Shown in pieces: positions 51,097-61,949 of a stretch of 64,000 nt of DNA (positions within the stretch are counted from its first letter, which is position 1; every line of letters begins with the position of its first letter). The notes below the pieces were generated by a model that worked only from the letters and a program-made list of their open reading frames with translations, was not told the DNA's origin and did no database searches. Made by a program: the position numbers and the translations under genes. This DNA comes from Phytophthora colocasiae (Eukaryota > Oomycota > Peronosporomycetes > Peronosporales > Peronosporaceae): contig JAGKQI010000043.1 in assembly GCA_018806915.1 (NCBI GenBank), forward strand, positions 1,054,001 to 1,118,000, given 5' to 3'.

Positions 51097-53621
51097 TTAG
51101 CACGGGAAGATTCGGCGCAAGCTGACCTGTTGTTGCGTAGCACCTTTGTCAATGGTGACGGTACCGTTATCATGGACGATCTTGATAGTAAATGGTCCGT
51201 CAGCTACTCGCTTGAGCTTGGCTCGGAAATGTTTGGGAACTCGTAGCATCACTTGATCACCTGGCTTGTAGAAGTGTTCGAGTCTCTTGTCGTTCTCGCG
51301 GTCGTTGTCGCTGAGGATCGCGTTGAATCTGCGCTTGGACATGTAGCTCCAGTTGGCGTCGTGCAGTTGGCGCGAGATCATGTCCTGCCCAAACACAAGT
51401 TGGCCTGGGGAAGCGTTGAGGATGCTGTGGTAGCTGGCTCGTACTGCGAACGCCGCATAGTAGATCACCTTCCTCCAGTTGGCGCCCTCGTGACAGCGGA
51501 GGATATTGCCGATTTCCAGATGCACTCGTTCGCAGATCGCATTGGCCTGCGGGTTTTTCACGGTAATGGGCTTGGCTTTGATCCCGTAGCTTCGTAGCAG
51601 CTCCTGAAACTCGTCGCCAGTGTACTCTGGACCCTTGTCGTGGATGACGAGGTCTCGGATATCGACACAGCCACTCACGATCGAAGCTTTCTGCCGTTGT
51701 CAAGGATTCTTTGTCGGGCTGGACGCTGACCTCGAGCCATCGGGTCGCCTGGTCGATCATGGTGATCCCTGTAGCCGTTTCCTTCGTATGGACCAATGAG
51801 GTCGACATGAACTACGTCAAATGGATTGACGGTCTTCAGTGTTCTTGGTGGGAGAAGCCCATAGTCCTGTTTCCCACCGTGAAGCTTGGCTCGCTTGCAG
51901 GTCACGCACTTCCTGACGAACTTAGTGATAGTGGTCTCCATACTCGGCCAGTAGAACGTGTGCCGCATTGTCTTGAACTGTCGTTCGCTGGCAGGATGTC
52001 CCAGGTTGAGGTGATACCAAGCGATGAGGTCGTCACATAGGCTTTCTGGAGCGAGCACGCGCTTCTGGTATGCAACCAGGGTACAGCCCAACAACGTAAC
52101 GAGCTGGTAGTCGGGGTTATTGTTGCCTGCCAAACACGCTGCCTTTATCTTCTGAATCATCTCGTCGGCTTCTTGGTGCTGGCGGATAACGGGCCCGTGC
52201 ATGACGCACTCCAGGCTCGCTGCTCGCTGCGTAGATCTCCTCATACAGCGACTTGTTCTCGTTCACTGCGAATCTCATTCTCGAGAACGCGTCGGCCCCC
52301 ACGTTCTTCACTCCCTTAATGTAATAAAGCGATAGGCGGTATTCCGAGAGCAGCAACTTCCAGCGCTTGACCCGCAGGCTCGTTTCAGCGGGGTAGATCA
52401 AATTCTTGTGATCCGTGTGCACGATCACCGGAAAGCCGAGCAGCATCGTACGATATTCTCGAAGTAGCTCTACAATAGAGAGCAGCTCCAACTCCATTGT
52501 CGTGTAGTTGAGTTGATGCTTATTCAAGGTCTTCGAGTAGCAAGCGAGGATCTTTGTCTCCTGCATTACTAAGCCTCCGAGCTGGGTGCCGCTCGCGTCT
52601 GCATAGAGCTGGAATGGTTTATCGAAGTCCGGAAATGACAGCAGTACAGCCTCAGCAAAGGCTCTCTGGATTGCTCGAAAGGCTTCCGTGTCACTGGGGA
52701 GCCATGTGAAGGGCACCTTACTGCTCGTGAACCTGTGCAGTGGCTTGCACAACGTGGTCTTGTTTGGCACCATGTCCCGGTAGTAGTTGATCATTCCCAA
52801 GAAACGTCGAAGTTCTTTACGGTTCCTTGGCACTGCGATCTGCTGGATTGCCTGTATCTTCTTGGCCTGGGGTTTGATGCCCTCAGCAGACAGCGTGTAA
52901 CCCAGGTAGTCGACTTCTTCGCGTAGTATATGGCACTTCTTTCCGTTAAGAGTGACGTCGTAACGGGCGAGGCGCTCAAACACAATGAGTAGGTGCGCCA
53001 GGTGCTCTGTTTCATCCTTCGAGAACACCAGAATATCGTCCAAGTAAACGACTACAAACTCCAAGTCGCCAAAGATCTGCTCCATACACGCCTGGTACTC
53101 ATCGGGGGCGGTCGAGATGCCCATCGGGAGTCGCTTGTACTGGAACTTGCCGAACGGCAAGCAGAACGCCGTCAGTGGGCGGCTCTTTCGTGCGAGCCTC
53201 CGAGCGTAATAGCCAAGGTTAGCGTCAAATGTCGAGATGCATTTTGCCTTCGCAAGTCGCATCAGTATCTCGCGGATGCGTGGCACGTAGTAGGGCTTCT
53301 GCGTAAGAACTTGTTCAACCATCTGTAATCAATAAGTAGTCGAAGCGAGCCATCTTTCTTCACTAAGAAGAACGCAGGCGATGCCATCTCCGAGTCGTAG
53401 ATCTGCTCCAGTACGTCTGCATTGATGAGTCGCTGGATGGCTTCCTTAGCCTTCGCTTCCTGACTGCGTGGAATGGCGTAGGGCTTTGCATGTATCGGCT
53501 TGTAGTCCGGGGATATCGGGATCAAGTAGTCATCGAAACGCATGCGACCTAAGTGTCCGTCGTACAACGTCCGGTGTTGGATGAGCAAATCCAAGTACTG
53601 CTGAGCGAGATCGGCGTCCAA
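51097..53621 (-). pseudogene. Gypsy-B2 pol (RT, RNase H, integrase), frame-shifted
   Basis: Pieces: 53621-53262 (RT N-terminus), 53322-52117 (YLDD box and RNase H), 52244-51675 (integrase zinc finger and first Asp) and 51678-51097 (second Asp and Glu). Breaks near 53291, 52211 and 51768 are private to this copy. The break near 51670 is shared with gypsy-B1. The protein cannot be made in one piece. Confidence 0.87.
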
Positions 53622-53745
53622 GAGGTCGGGGACCAGCTGCTCCGGCTCGACTGCGCCGTCGGCGAGCTCCTTCGTTTCGTCTGGGAACTCGTCTTCGTGC
53701 TCACCAGGCTCACCAAGTTCATTACTTGCCGCAGCGCGACCCGTA

Positions 53746-55093
53746 TTAATACGGTAACTGTTCTCGTCCCATTGAACGACCTTGTCGCTTGAAGTTGAGA
53801 ACCAGACCGAGAGTATTCATGATGTCGCGACCAATGACCATGGCGTCGTGACTGTCCTCAATTACCTCGAAGCGGTGGGTGATGACGGAGTCCGTCTTTA
53901 ATGTCGGGAAGATGAACTGCACCATCGTCGTACCGCTGCTGGTCACAGAGCCGTTCATCGTCTCGAAGGTGGTAGGCGAAGCTGAGATAAACTTTCGCCC
54001 TAGGTTTACATTGGCAGCCAGCGTTGTGCCGTTAATGATGCTCTTCGAAGCACCGCTATCGAGGAGGGCGTCAAAGATCTGTCCACTGCGCTTTAGCTTC
54101 ACAGGAATCCGTAACGGAGCACTTGCGGGCCGCTCCGACTTCGTCACCAGTCCGACGAACTTGAACTCTTGGTCCTCACTGTCATATGAGTCTGAGTCGG
54201 ACTCAGAGTCCCTGTGGATACGAGGGTATCGAGCCTTTCGCTTACTTGAAGAAGTTGTCTTCGTTTCAGCGCTCTTCTGCTCAGCTTTCTCCTTCTTTTT
54301 GATGGTGTAACAATCGCTGGTGTTGTGCGAACTCGTTTTGTGAAACGAGCACCACTTTTCACCTTTGGGCTTCCTTCGAAGCCATTGCCGCTCTTTGCCG
54401 TCCTTGTACTGGTTCTTGGAAGAGTCCTTGTCTTTCTGTTGGTCCTTGGACCGACCTTGGTTTTGTTTGCCATGTTTCTTTTCGCGTGTCGAAAGCTGCA
54501 ACTCCGCCTTCTCAATGCGTGAGAAATAAAGCACAAGCTCGCTGAACCTGTCGTGCACGACACCGGCAGCTGCTAGCTTGTCTTGCCAGGCACGCGGCAT
54601 TCCTCTCTTAAGGTAGCGACACTGCTGCACCTCTGGCACTTCTTCTGCGTTCAGCGGAAGCTCAGCGAACATGCGGACGTTCTCCTTCAGGCGCTGAGAG
54701 AACTTCACGACGGTCTCGTCGCGGCGTTTTTCATGGTCCATAGCTCGTTGTCTAAGTCCTCCTGAAGTCTGCCGGAACCGACAACAGACCAACGTCAGCG
54801 AAGAACTCTTCGAAGCTCCGCCCCGTGTTGACTGCGTCGATGGCGGCTTGCTCGACTTCAGGCTCGAGATCTCCGTCGATGAGAGCAACGAGGTTGTGAG
54901 CTTTCTGCTCGTCGGTCCACTGCTTCTTGCGAGCCAGACTACGAAATTGGCTGCTCCATTTGAGCCAGTCGCGAGCACTTCCTCCACGGAACTTCTGGAT
55001 CTTGATGGTAGCCGTCTCTGCCGGAGTCGTAGCAGTAGCAGGTGTGATCACCATCGTGTAGGTCACGAACTCGGCCTTGTTCGTGCGCCCCAT
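53746..55093 (-). pseudogene. Gypsy-B2 gag and protease
   Basis: Gag starts at ATG 55093. Small deletions near 54762 and 54730 shift the phase in the first third. From 54725 onward one frame continues through the zinc knuckle (CSFHKTSSHNTSDC, a CX2HX4HX4C variant), a Ser/Asp-rich spacer and the protease (LLDSGASKSIING, IGRDIMNTLGLVL). Gag and protease thus share one frame, as expected for a single polyprotein. It ends where an extra base near 53787 shifts the phase. Confidence 0.85.
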
Positions 55094-55163
55094 AGTCGAT
55101 GAGGCGTTGAGCTTGATAGGGTTGATTCTCTTGTTTCCGATTTCCAAATTTGATATATCAAAG

Positions 55164-55417
55164 TGACACGCCCGTGGCTTGCAGAGGGACGAATCGGGTC
55201 CGAAGGCCGTGCTTGAGAGGGACTGCGGATGATGAGGTAAAATGGAGAATGAATTTAAGACTGCCGTGCTCTAGCCTACTTCATCTAGCTCTAGCTCTGA
55301 CAATCTGTGGTTCGTACTTGTGCAATCAGTTGCCCTCTGATCCTCCACAGTAAGTGGGTCACGATCGATTCTTCCACCCGCAACTTGCGGTGCTACTACC
55401 CGGACCCACCCGTGTCA
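55164..55417 (-). repeat. Gypsy-B2 5' LTR (254 bp)
   Basis: Pair of 50818-51071 with the same T variant. Next to it, at 55149-55162, lies the palindrome tttgatatatcaaa. Confidence 0.95.
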
Positions 55418-56475
55418 AGTCCATCCAGCAATAGCCAGACGTTGGAACGTTTATCGAGCTCTGAGTAAATGGCCACGGCACACTCAGGTAAGCATATCTG
55501 CACCGTGAAAAACACAACTTTATCCTCTTGATATCCAAGATACAAGAGGCAGTAACCCTGGTCCACTTTGGTCGACCGACGATACACCAGCACATTCTTC
55601 TTGTGTTTGAGAGCGAGGAAGAACGCCATCACAACCAACAGCGTCGACTTGCCAATTCCAGGAGACCCCACAAGGACACATTTGTCGTAGGAGGAACTAC
55701 CTGAAGAATCTCGGAACCATCGTCTCAAAAGGATCGACGCGACTTGTTTCTCCTCCTCTCGCCAGAAGATTTTCTTCTTCGCCGTGCATCCACCACAGGA
55801 CTCCATAATCTGCCAGATCAAAGGAATCTTACGAACTTTGCCAGCTTTCCATTCATCCAACGAACACTCTGCCAGGTACTGTTTCCAGTTTTTCACGGGG
55901 TTAAATACTGGGATTTGTATTGCTGGAGCTAAAGCGAGTCCTTGAGGTGGAGCTAAAGCGAGTCCTTGAGGTGGAGCTTGGGGTGGAATCACCACCAGCA
56001 CGTGGACCACCTCCTCTATGGGTAACCCACCAGACCCAAGCAATTCCGAATGACTCAGCTTCCAATTCCCACGCATCTTTTTATACGGAGTGACATCCCC
56101 ACTCAGAAGCACCGCATCCAGAGAATCGTCATCTTTCAGCCACGCGCCGTTCTTCTTCGCCAGGAAGAGTTTTAGCTTATGAGATGAAAACTTCACATCG
56201 TCATTCACCTCCTTGATGGCTTCTTTCAACTTGGTTACAGACGCATCCGCATCGATGTTCACCTCGAATACTTCTTCCGCTTCACCAACGATGACGCAGC
56301 ATAACTTTACCATTCTTTCCTCCAGACTACAAGTGAAATGGAAGAGAAAAACTTCTTAAGAAGAAATTAAAATGTTGTGAATCCATTTGTCTCTTCTTGC
56401 CATTCTCTTTCCATCTTTCAGTCCCAATATTTCATTTTCAGTCCCAAAATATTTAGCTAAATTTCGCAATAAGAG

Positions 56476-57353
56476 ATGATGCTCAAGAGCAGAGTGACGG
56501 TCACTTGCCGTCTACGAGGCATGCGCTGCGCATCCAGCGCCTTCACGTCCCCTAATTGGCTGGAGGAGAACTGCGGTGATGTACCCATTCACCCACAGAC
56601 GCAGGACTCGGAGGTCAGCGAGATGCTGCGCGGCGGCCACGCGATGCAAGTGGCTAGTGCCAAGATGCTCGATGCAAAGGTTAAATAAAGCATTGTTATA
56701 ATGTTTATTTTTATAGTAAAATATTGATATTTTACATTAATTGCACAGGTAGCAGACTTTCACGTGGTCAAGACGTACTCCACTGCGCACTTGGAGAAGC
56801 TCAAAGTACGCAGATTCGCTGTATTAAGTATTTTATTTTACAAGTTAATGTTGATTTCCATTTTTTTTGTTATTAGGAATTGAGAGACACAGAGGAGAAG
56901 GCTGTACAACGCATTGAAGACTCTGTCCGTACTAAGGACTTTAGATTCCGACCGAGTATATTGATTCCTGCTGTGCAGCTCAGCAGCTTCGTCGTTGGTT
57001 GTGCACTGAGTCCATTGGGGGATAGAATCAGCACATCCTACGTGACAGGCGTGAAGATGGCGGTTAGTGACTACTACAACGACCAGATCCGTGAGATTTA
57101 CGCCAGCAAACCCGATCAAGTTGAATTGAAGGAGGTGGGTAGCTGTTGAAGAGGGAAATTTAGACAATTCCTGCTAATTTGCTATTTTGTTTCATTGCGA
57201 AAGTTGTTCAAGGTGGCACGTGACGAGGAGCAGGAGTTTGTGGACGCCCACACTCGTGACATTTTGGACCCGAACAAGGGGATTGCAGACCCCGTGACGA
57301 CGTTCGCAAAGGCTTCGCTGAAAGTGATGATTCAAGTCGCCAAGACTGTGTAA
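56476..57353 (+). CDS. COQ7-like protein with degenerate di-iron site, mitochondrial
   Basis: Four exons: 56476-56679, 56749-56805, 56877-57134 and 57204-57353; introns of 69-71 bp with GT-AG ends; 222 residues. The N-terminus MMLKSRVTVTCRLRGMRCAS is Arg-rich without acids, like a mitochondrial presequence. The rest follows the COQ7/CLK-1 (demethoxyubiquinone hydroxylase) layout. SEMLRGGHA stands for the LRVDHAGE helix, ELRDTEEKAV for the second, RFRPSILIPAVQLSSFVVGCAL for the membrane-contact helices, YYNDQIREIY for the third and RDEEQEFVDAH for the fourth. Of six expected iron ligands (E, E, H, E, E, H), about four appear replaced (Gln, Ala, Lys/Met, Phe). It may be a non-catalytic paralog. 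Assignment to the family is from pattern, not from a search. Confidence 0.7.
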
Positions 57354-57493
57354 GACTTGGTCCTTTTGCTGGCTGTATGACCTTCCTTGTCGATTTTTAA
57401 TGCAAAGCACAGCTGAAGACTCAAGTGTGCAGATGCTTCGTGTTGCAAAATGAATAAAAGAAGGTAATGGTCCCTGCATTAACTGGCAGCTAC

Positions 57494-57823
57494 TCACTCG
57501 GTTGATTTAAAAAGTAGCACGTATTGCTGGTCGGCGCGGAAGAAAAGCAGGTACTGAGTGTCGTACGCGATGGAGCAACCGAAGCCTTTGCCCACGATGC
57601 AGTGCCAGGTTTGTCCGTACTTTTGATCGAAGTATTTTTTCATGTCGGTGGCGATATCCTTCTCGATGGCGTTGGGTGTTGTTTGCAGGATCTGGATCAA
57701 GTGCGCCACAGCTTCGTCCTTCATGGCAGTGCCCAGCTCCAGTCGCAAGATCGTGATTTTAGGCACTTTACCGGACCCGACACCGTCCTGCACGTCTAGC
57801 GGAGCACCATCTTCTCCCCCCAT
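57494..57823 (-). CDS. Dynein light chain, LC8 type
   Basis: Single exon, 109 residues. The LC8 core is clear: DEAVAHLIQILQTT, EKDIATDMKKYFDQKYG, the family signature TWHCIVGKGFG, and the last strand YVLLFKS. Typical LC8 is 89-93 residues; this one has a longer N-terminus (MGGEDGAPLDVQDGVGSG). LC8 proteins dimerise and bind dynein intermediate chain and many other partners. Oomycete zoospores are flagellated, so cytoplasmic or axonemal dynein are both possible. It is convergent with the COQ7-like gene, 140 bp apart. Confidence 0.88.
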   Translation of the reverse strand: MGGEDGAPLDVQDGVGSGKVPKITILRLELGTAMKDEAVAHLIQILQTTPNAIEKDIATDMKKYFDQKYGQTWHCIVGKGFGCSIAYDTQYLLFFRADQQYVLLFKSTE

Positions 57824-57935
57824 GTGTCCGATTGATGGAAAAGGATATGCGTCGCTTCACGTCAAGGTATCCGTTATTTGATAATTAACGTTCCAGCTCG
57901 TTTTCTATGGAAACAGACCACTGCTACGAATAAGA

Positions 57936-60128
57936 CTAGACCCTCTTGAGGCCTCGCTGCTTGGGAGTGCGTTGGCCAGATGAATCCTCTCCACTCCAGT
58001 ACTTGCGCTTGACTCGGTCCACCGTTCGCGTCGAGTAGAGCTCGAAAAAACTCGAAGCTGTGTCAGCAACGCATGAGAAGCTAGGACCGTTGAGATCTCG
58101 CGTGTAGATAAAGATGCGGAAACAGAAGGGGAACGTCTGCGCTGGAGCCGATCGTGTCGCCTTGCGCTTCTTCTTCAACATGGGCTGAACCTTCCACACG
58201 TCGGGCAAGAAGAACCAAGTGCTTCGGATGAAGCGCTTCTTTGTGGCTTCTAAAGATCCAGACTTCACCTCAGGGCTTTGGTCATGGGGCGACTCCGGAA
58301 GAAGCACACGACGCTCCTCCATTTCAACAGCCTGGAAACACGTGAAACGGAACTGCTCAAAGACTGCGGCGTTGGGGAACGACGGCGGTGCGTTGAGCTC
58401 CTCCAACAAATTGGTAGCCTCCTGCTGAGGCACACGCTCGAAACGTCCCAGAACAAACATCTCGCGTGCATTGCTGCCTCCGCACGGAACGCCAATGCCA
58501 GTATCGTGCTTCATCTGCTGGGTTGATGCTGCTGGAAGAAACTCAGCAGCATCCGTGAACGCATGACAGTACACCGGACCACGACACACACCCACACTGG
58601 AGTGTTTGCGATTGTTCATCTTCATCGAGTAGAAGTCGTGGTGTTCAGGACAGGACGGGAAACATTGCAGATTCTTACGCCCATTTTTCCAGTAGCAGTC
58701 GTTCAAAGCTGTCAGTAGCTGGATCTTTGCAGACTGGTTCGGAGCTACGGGGTTCGATGAGGGCAACGGCATCACCTTCGCATTCATTGTGGTACATGCC
58801 TTTGGCATTGGTTCCGGAGAAGGCAGTCGTGTGCTAACACGTTGGCTAAGTGTTGACGAGCGTAGGCTGCGCTTGATTGCTGGTCCATCTTCGATTCCGC
58901 AGATAGATTCATGCATACGCGAGTGTTGGTTTCCGCGTCCACCGTCGCTGTGGCTACCTTGGATCTTGGAGGGGTCAGTGGGTGTCGTACAAGCAGTTGA
59001 TGGAGTGGAATAGTGGTGGTGGACTTGATTTGAACTCCACGGAGATGCAGGATAAGCGTCGTGACTCTGCATCAATCGATACAGGGACGAGCCTGTAGAT
59101 ACGCTTGACCGAAGCGGCTGTTCATACGAAGGAGCGTACTCGTGAAGAGAAGCACTGCTGGAGGCAGAGGAAGCATCGTCGAAGTAGTTGTAGCCGTTGG
59201 GGTTTGCAGGGTGTGAGGATACACTGTGGAAGGATTGACTCGGCTGCTGGTGATAGTGCTGGTTGTCGTACGCTCCAGTATTACCCCCAGTCCAAGTGCT
59301 CATGTCTTCAAACAGCAACTCCGACGGCTCCAGTGTATGTGGAAGGCAGGGGGCAAAATTTTCCATTTGAACTGGAGAAGGCGCGTCGGATGGGCCGGAT
59401 ACTGCGTCCGGTAGCTTTCCTGTAGTGGCTGAATAGTCCATACCAGAGTGAAAGCTTGGAGGGCAGGAGCTGACGCTGAATGCAGCGCTGGTTTCTGTTG
59501 TCACGGCGCTGAACGCCTGTGAGCGAGGTGTAAGTCCTCCAAGGGACGGCAAAGCAAAATTCGAGTCAGTCTTTCCACCCAAGAACCAACTTGTACCAGG
59601 ATACGGCATCGAGATGACAGGCAGATCATGATCTTCACTATCCAACGCAAGCTTGTTCATCGGCTCGTTCACGTGGTTGAGAGAGGAGCTGGATGACGAA
59701 AGCGGGATGCTACCGCTAGAGTAGTCGTTCTCCAAGTACGTATCATCAAATGAGCCTGAGGAGAACGCATTCCAATCTGCATGTGTAGAAGCTCCACTTC
59801 CAACGCCTCCATCTGCGTTGACAGGAATAGTCAACGGATCACTGGACCCCGCTTGAAGCCCCGGCTGCAGAGAATTGAAAGTGGTGTTGTTTCCCTGGCG
59901 AGACGGCACCGAGGAATCCGTGTAGCCGCTCGAGCTCTGTGTGCCTTCCATGAGAACGTCTTCACGCTTCAAGCTTGGCCACTTATCGTCAGTGGAAAAG
60001 GAGCAGCGCATCTTGAAGCCCGAATGATTGTCGTCGCCCCTCTCTGCAAGAACTCGCGGACTGGCCAGCTTCTTGTCTAGCGAATGGTCACCGAACATCC
60101 TGAGGTGGAGGGTGGACGAGAATGTCAT
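57936..60128 (-). CDS. 730-aa Ser-rich protein of unknown function, possible nuclear regulator
   Basis: Single uninterrupted frame from ATG 60128. Residues 1-440 are low complexity (Ser, Pro, Asn, Gly, His). From about 465 a more conserved-looking part begins: AKIQLLTALNDCYWKNGRKN, then CFPSCPEHHDFYSMKM with Cys/His residues that could bind metal, then VCRGPVYCHAF. The C-terminal 160 residues contain RSTWFFLPDVWKVQPM, a Lys/Arg cluster (LKKKRKATRS), FPFCFRIFIYTRDLNGPSFS, and a basic end (RVKRKYW, PKQRGLKR). The disordered N-terminus with a compact basic C-terminal domain suggests a transcription factor or other nuclear protein. I recognise no named domain. Confidence 0.75.
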   Translation of the reverse strand: MTFSSTLHLRMFGDHSLDKKLASPRVLAERGDDNHSGFKMRCSFSTDDKWPSLKREDVLMEGTQSSSGYTDSSVPSRQGNNTTFNSLQPGLQAGSSDPLTIPVNADGGVGSGASTHADWNAFSSGSFDDTYLENDYSSGSIPLSSSSSSLNHVNEPMNKLALDSEDHDLPVISMPYPGTSWFLGGKTDSNFALPSLGGLTPRSQAFSAVTTETSAAFSVSSCPPSFHSGMDYSATTGKLPDAVSGPSDAPSPVQMENFAPCLPHTLEPSELLFEDMSTWTGGNTGAYDNQHYHQQPSQSFHSVSSHPANPNGYNYFDDASSASSSASLHEYAPSYEQPLRSSVSTGSSLYRLMQSHDAYPASPWSSNQVHHHYSTPSTACTTPTDPSKIQGSHSDGGRGNQHSRMHESICGIEDGPAIKRSLRSSTLSQRVSTRLPSPEPMPKACTTMNAKVMPLPSSNPVAPNQSAKIQLLTALNDCYWKNGRKNLQCFPSCPEHHDFYSMKMNNRKHSSVGVCRGPVYCHAFTDAAEFLPAASTQQMKHDTGIGVPCGGSNAREMFVLGRFERVPQQEATNLLEELNAPPSFPNAAVFEQFRFTCFQAVEMEERRVLLPESPHDQSPEVKSGSLEATKKRFIRSTWFFLPDVWKVQPMLKKKRKATRSAPAQTFPFCFRIFIYTRDLNGPSFSCVADTASSFFELYSTRTVDRVKRKYWSGEDSSGQRTPKQRGLKRV

Positions 60129-61949
60129 GTCTGTTGTTCACTGGGGTATGACAAAGCGATGCTGGAGGTAGTTTCTCGCCTTGAGCCGGTCAGCTCACGC
60201 TGTGTGCTACTCGGTGTCTGGCGCGTGTGGAGTTACGATGCGACTTTGGGGGCGCTGCGAAACTTCATGAATGCCGCCGGAACTGGGATCGAGCAGGTGA
60301 TCGGTTGGTTGGCTCTTGGTCGGAGCGAACGAGTGGGCTACACGCTTAATGTTCTGTGATTTCTTCTAGTTTGTTGGCGTTTGCACGACAGAATGCCGCT
60401 TTGTTGTTGAGAAGACGACTATGGAGCGGATCTGGAAAGTGATTTTTGGTAGTTTTTTCTGGGTTTTCGTTGAAGCTGTCTCGACGCAACTCACGGAGAT
60501 GAAGTATGGCGGAGAGTCAAGGGCGTTTCGAAGGAGGGGCGACGGCGCTGATGACGTGCCCTCGCTGATCTGGTTCGTTTGGTTTGGCTATTGAGAAGGC
60601 GGATTTTTCGAAAACCCGCCGGGTTATGGGACCAGGATCGAGGCAGAGGTCAGCCCTCCTCCCAACGAGACGGGGTTTTTCGAGTTAAACATCGAACAAG
60701 AAGCTGCTATTGGAGCAGCCGAGCAGCTGGACGACGCTAAGAGTATTGCAGTTTTGCATAGTACGTGACAGGCGTTTTGCCCGTCGAAAGAAACTTTGCT
60801 CCGAATGACGAGAGCCTGTCATATTCTCATGCTGCGTTCCAGAGCCGGAGTGAGTTATACTGAACGGATGCGCCGTTGGCACCACAAGTACGGGCTCAGA
60901 AGCTCCGAAGCGGTCTGATCCGCAGCAGAAGCTGCATAAAAACTCGATCGCCCCAGTCTCAGCTAGCGTGCGCGTTATCAGTTTGGTTAGTGGACCGTAG
61001 GATGGACGTGCACTAGCCTGAGCTGTGGATCAAGCACTCCTTTGCGGCTGAGACCCGACTCAAAAGCTGGGACCGGGACTTGAAGCTCAATGGCGTCAAG
61101 CGTGAGCGCAAGTAAGAGCTGGAGAGCCGAGCATTGAGACTTGACGCGAACCCAGTACTTGTGCTCTGGCTCGTTAAGTACGTGGAAAAAAATTGCTTTC
61201 GAATTGCGGAGACCTTTAGCCGTGCAAGTTTCGACGCGATCTCTCGACTAGCAGTTGGTGCACAGACCTGAGTACGCTTTTGTTTTTGGGCGCTCGTGCG
61301 TTTGATGGAGAACCGACTTGAAGCAGATACCCACCGCTAGGTGAGCTGTTGGCCAAGAGAACGGCGACGACTCAACTCAGACGATCGCCGCGTGGTACAT
61401 GTAGGTGTGCAATTGCTTGAGTTTGACGTTACTCGTGTCAAAACGCTTGACTTACTCCGACCTCTTTTTCGTGGTTTGCTCGCATTTGAAGGTTTCAGAT
61501 GAGTAACGCGACGTGATGACAGCAAGGGAGTTGTCTCGTTGCAATCTTCTCAGTTGGTTAGTACTGTACTCGAAGTACTATAGAAACTTCTCGTCTACAA
61601 AGGGACTACGGCATATCGTTTTTTCCCTGAAGCTGTAAGTACATTTTACTCTATACGACATAGGCAATTCGACTAGAGATGAACACAACGTGAGCACAAA
61701 GGTTTGAAACGACAAGTCATTTAGGGAGTTACCTCCACTGTTCCTCACTTCTTCCTCGGTGACGAATGCAAGAGGAACCATTTACATACAGCGCGACGCT
61801 CCAAGTGAACGTATCTGAGGCCAAGAAGACATGCCAGCATTCAATTCAAGCGGTCACATAAACAAAGCTTTGTATTTATACAAGGAAGGTCAAATCTGGT
61901 TCTAGTTCAAACGCCATCCCTCATAAGGTTGTATGGGGCACACTGTACT
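60129..61949. other. Gene-free region
   Basis: About 1.8 kb with no supported coding frame, RNA or repeat. It includes the promoter side of the 730-aa gene. A purine/pyrimidine-balanced, unique-looking sequence. Confidence 0.5.

Larger units (their letters stand above)
50818..55417 (-). mobile_element. Ty3/gypsy element gypsy-B2, full length (4600 bp)
   Basis: LTRs of 254 bp at both ends; target duplication agtc (50814-50817 and 55418-55421). It is nearly identical to gypsy-B1 over its whole length but differs by several single-base indels (for example near 51768, 52211, 53291, 53787, 54730 and 54762). It was inserted in the same CRN-2 gene and in the same orientation. Confidence 0.95.
44378..56313 (-). 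pseudogene. Crinkler gene CRN-2, interrupted by three transposons
   Basis: Coding segments on the minus strand: 56313-55418, 50813-50540, 49849-49654 and 45048-44378. Together they are 2037 bp, a multiple of three, and I see no stop or phase change at the three joints. The head has KLKLFLAK and HVLVVIP; the motif PPQGLALA is present twice after the junction. Walker A GSPGIGKST and Walker B WLLLDG follow, then the FYISGGSVRIFAK block, the FPNIDGIV nuclease-like part and a basic tail. Interrupting elements are gypsy-B2 (duplication AGTC), hAT H3 (CACAGTAG) and gypsy-B1 (CTTC). The paralog without insertions is at 15795-17921. As it stands it cannot make a full CRN protein. Confidence 0.88.

Noticed and set aside
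51097..55093. Many indels in gypsy-B2 taken as biological decay
   Set aside because: Several lie in short homopolymers, so sequencing error is as likely; I report the breaks but do not use them for dating.
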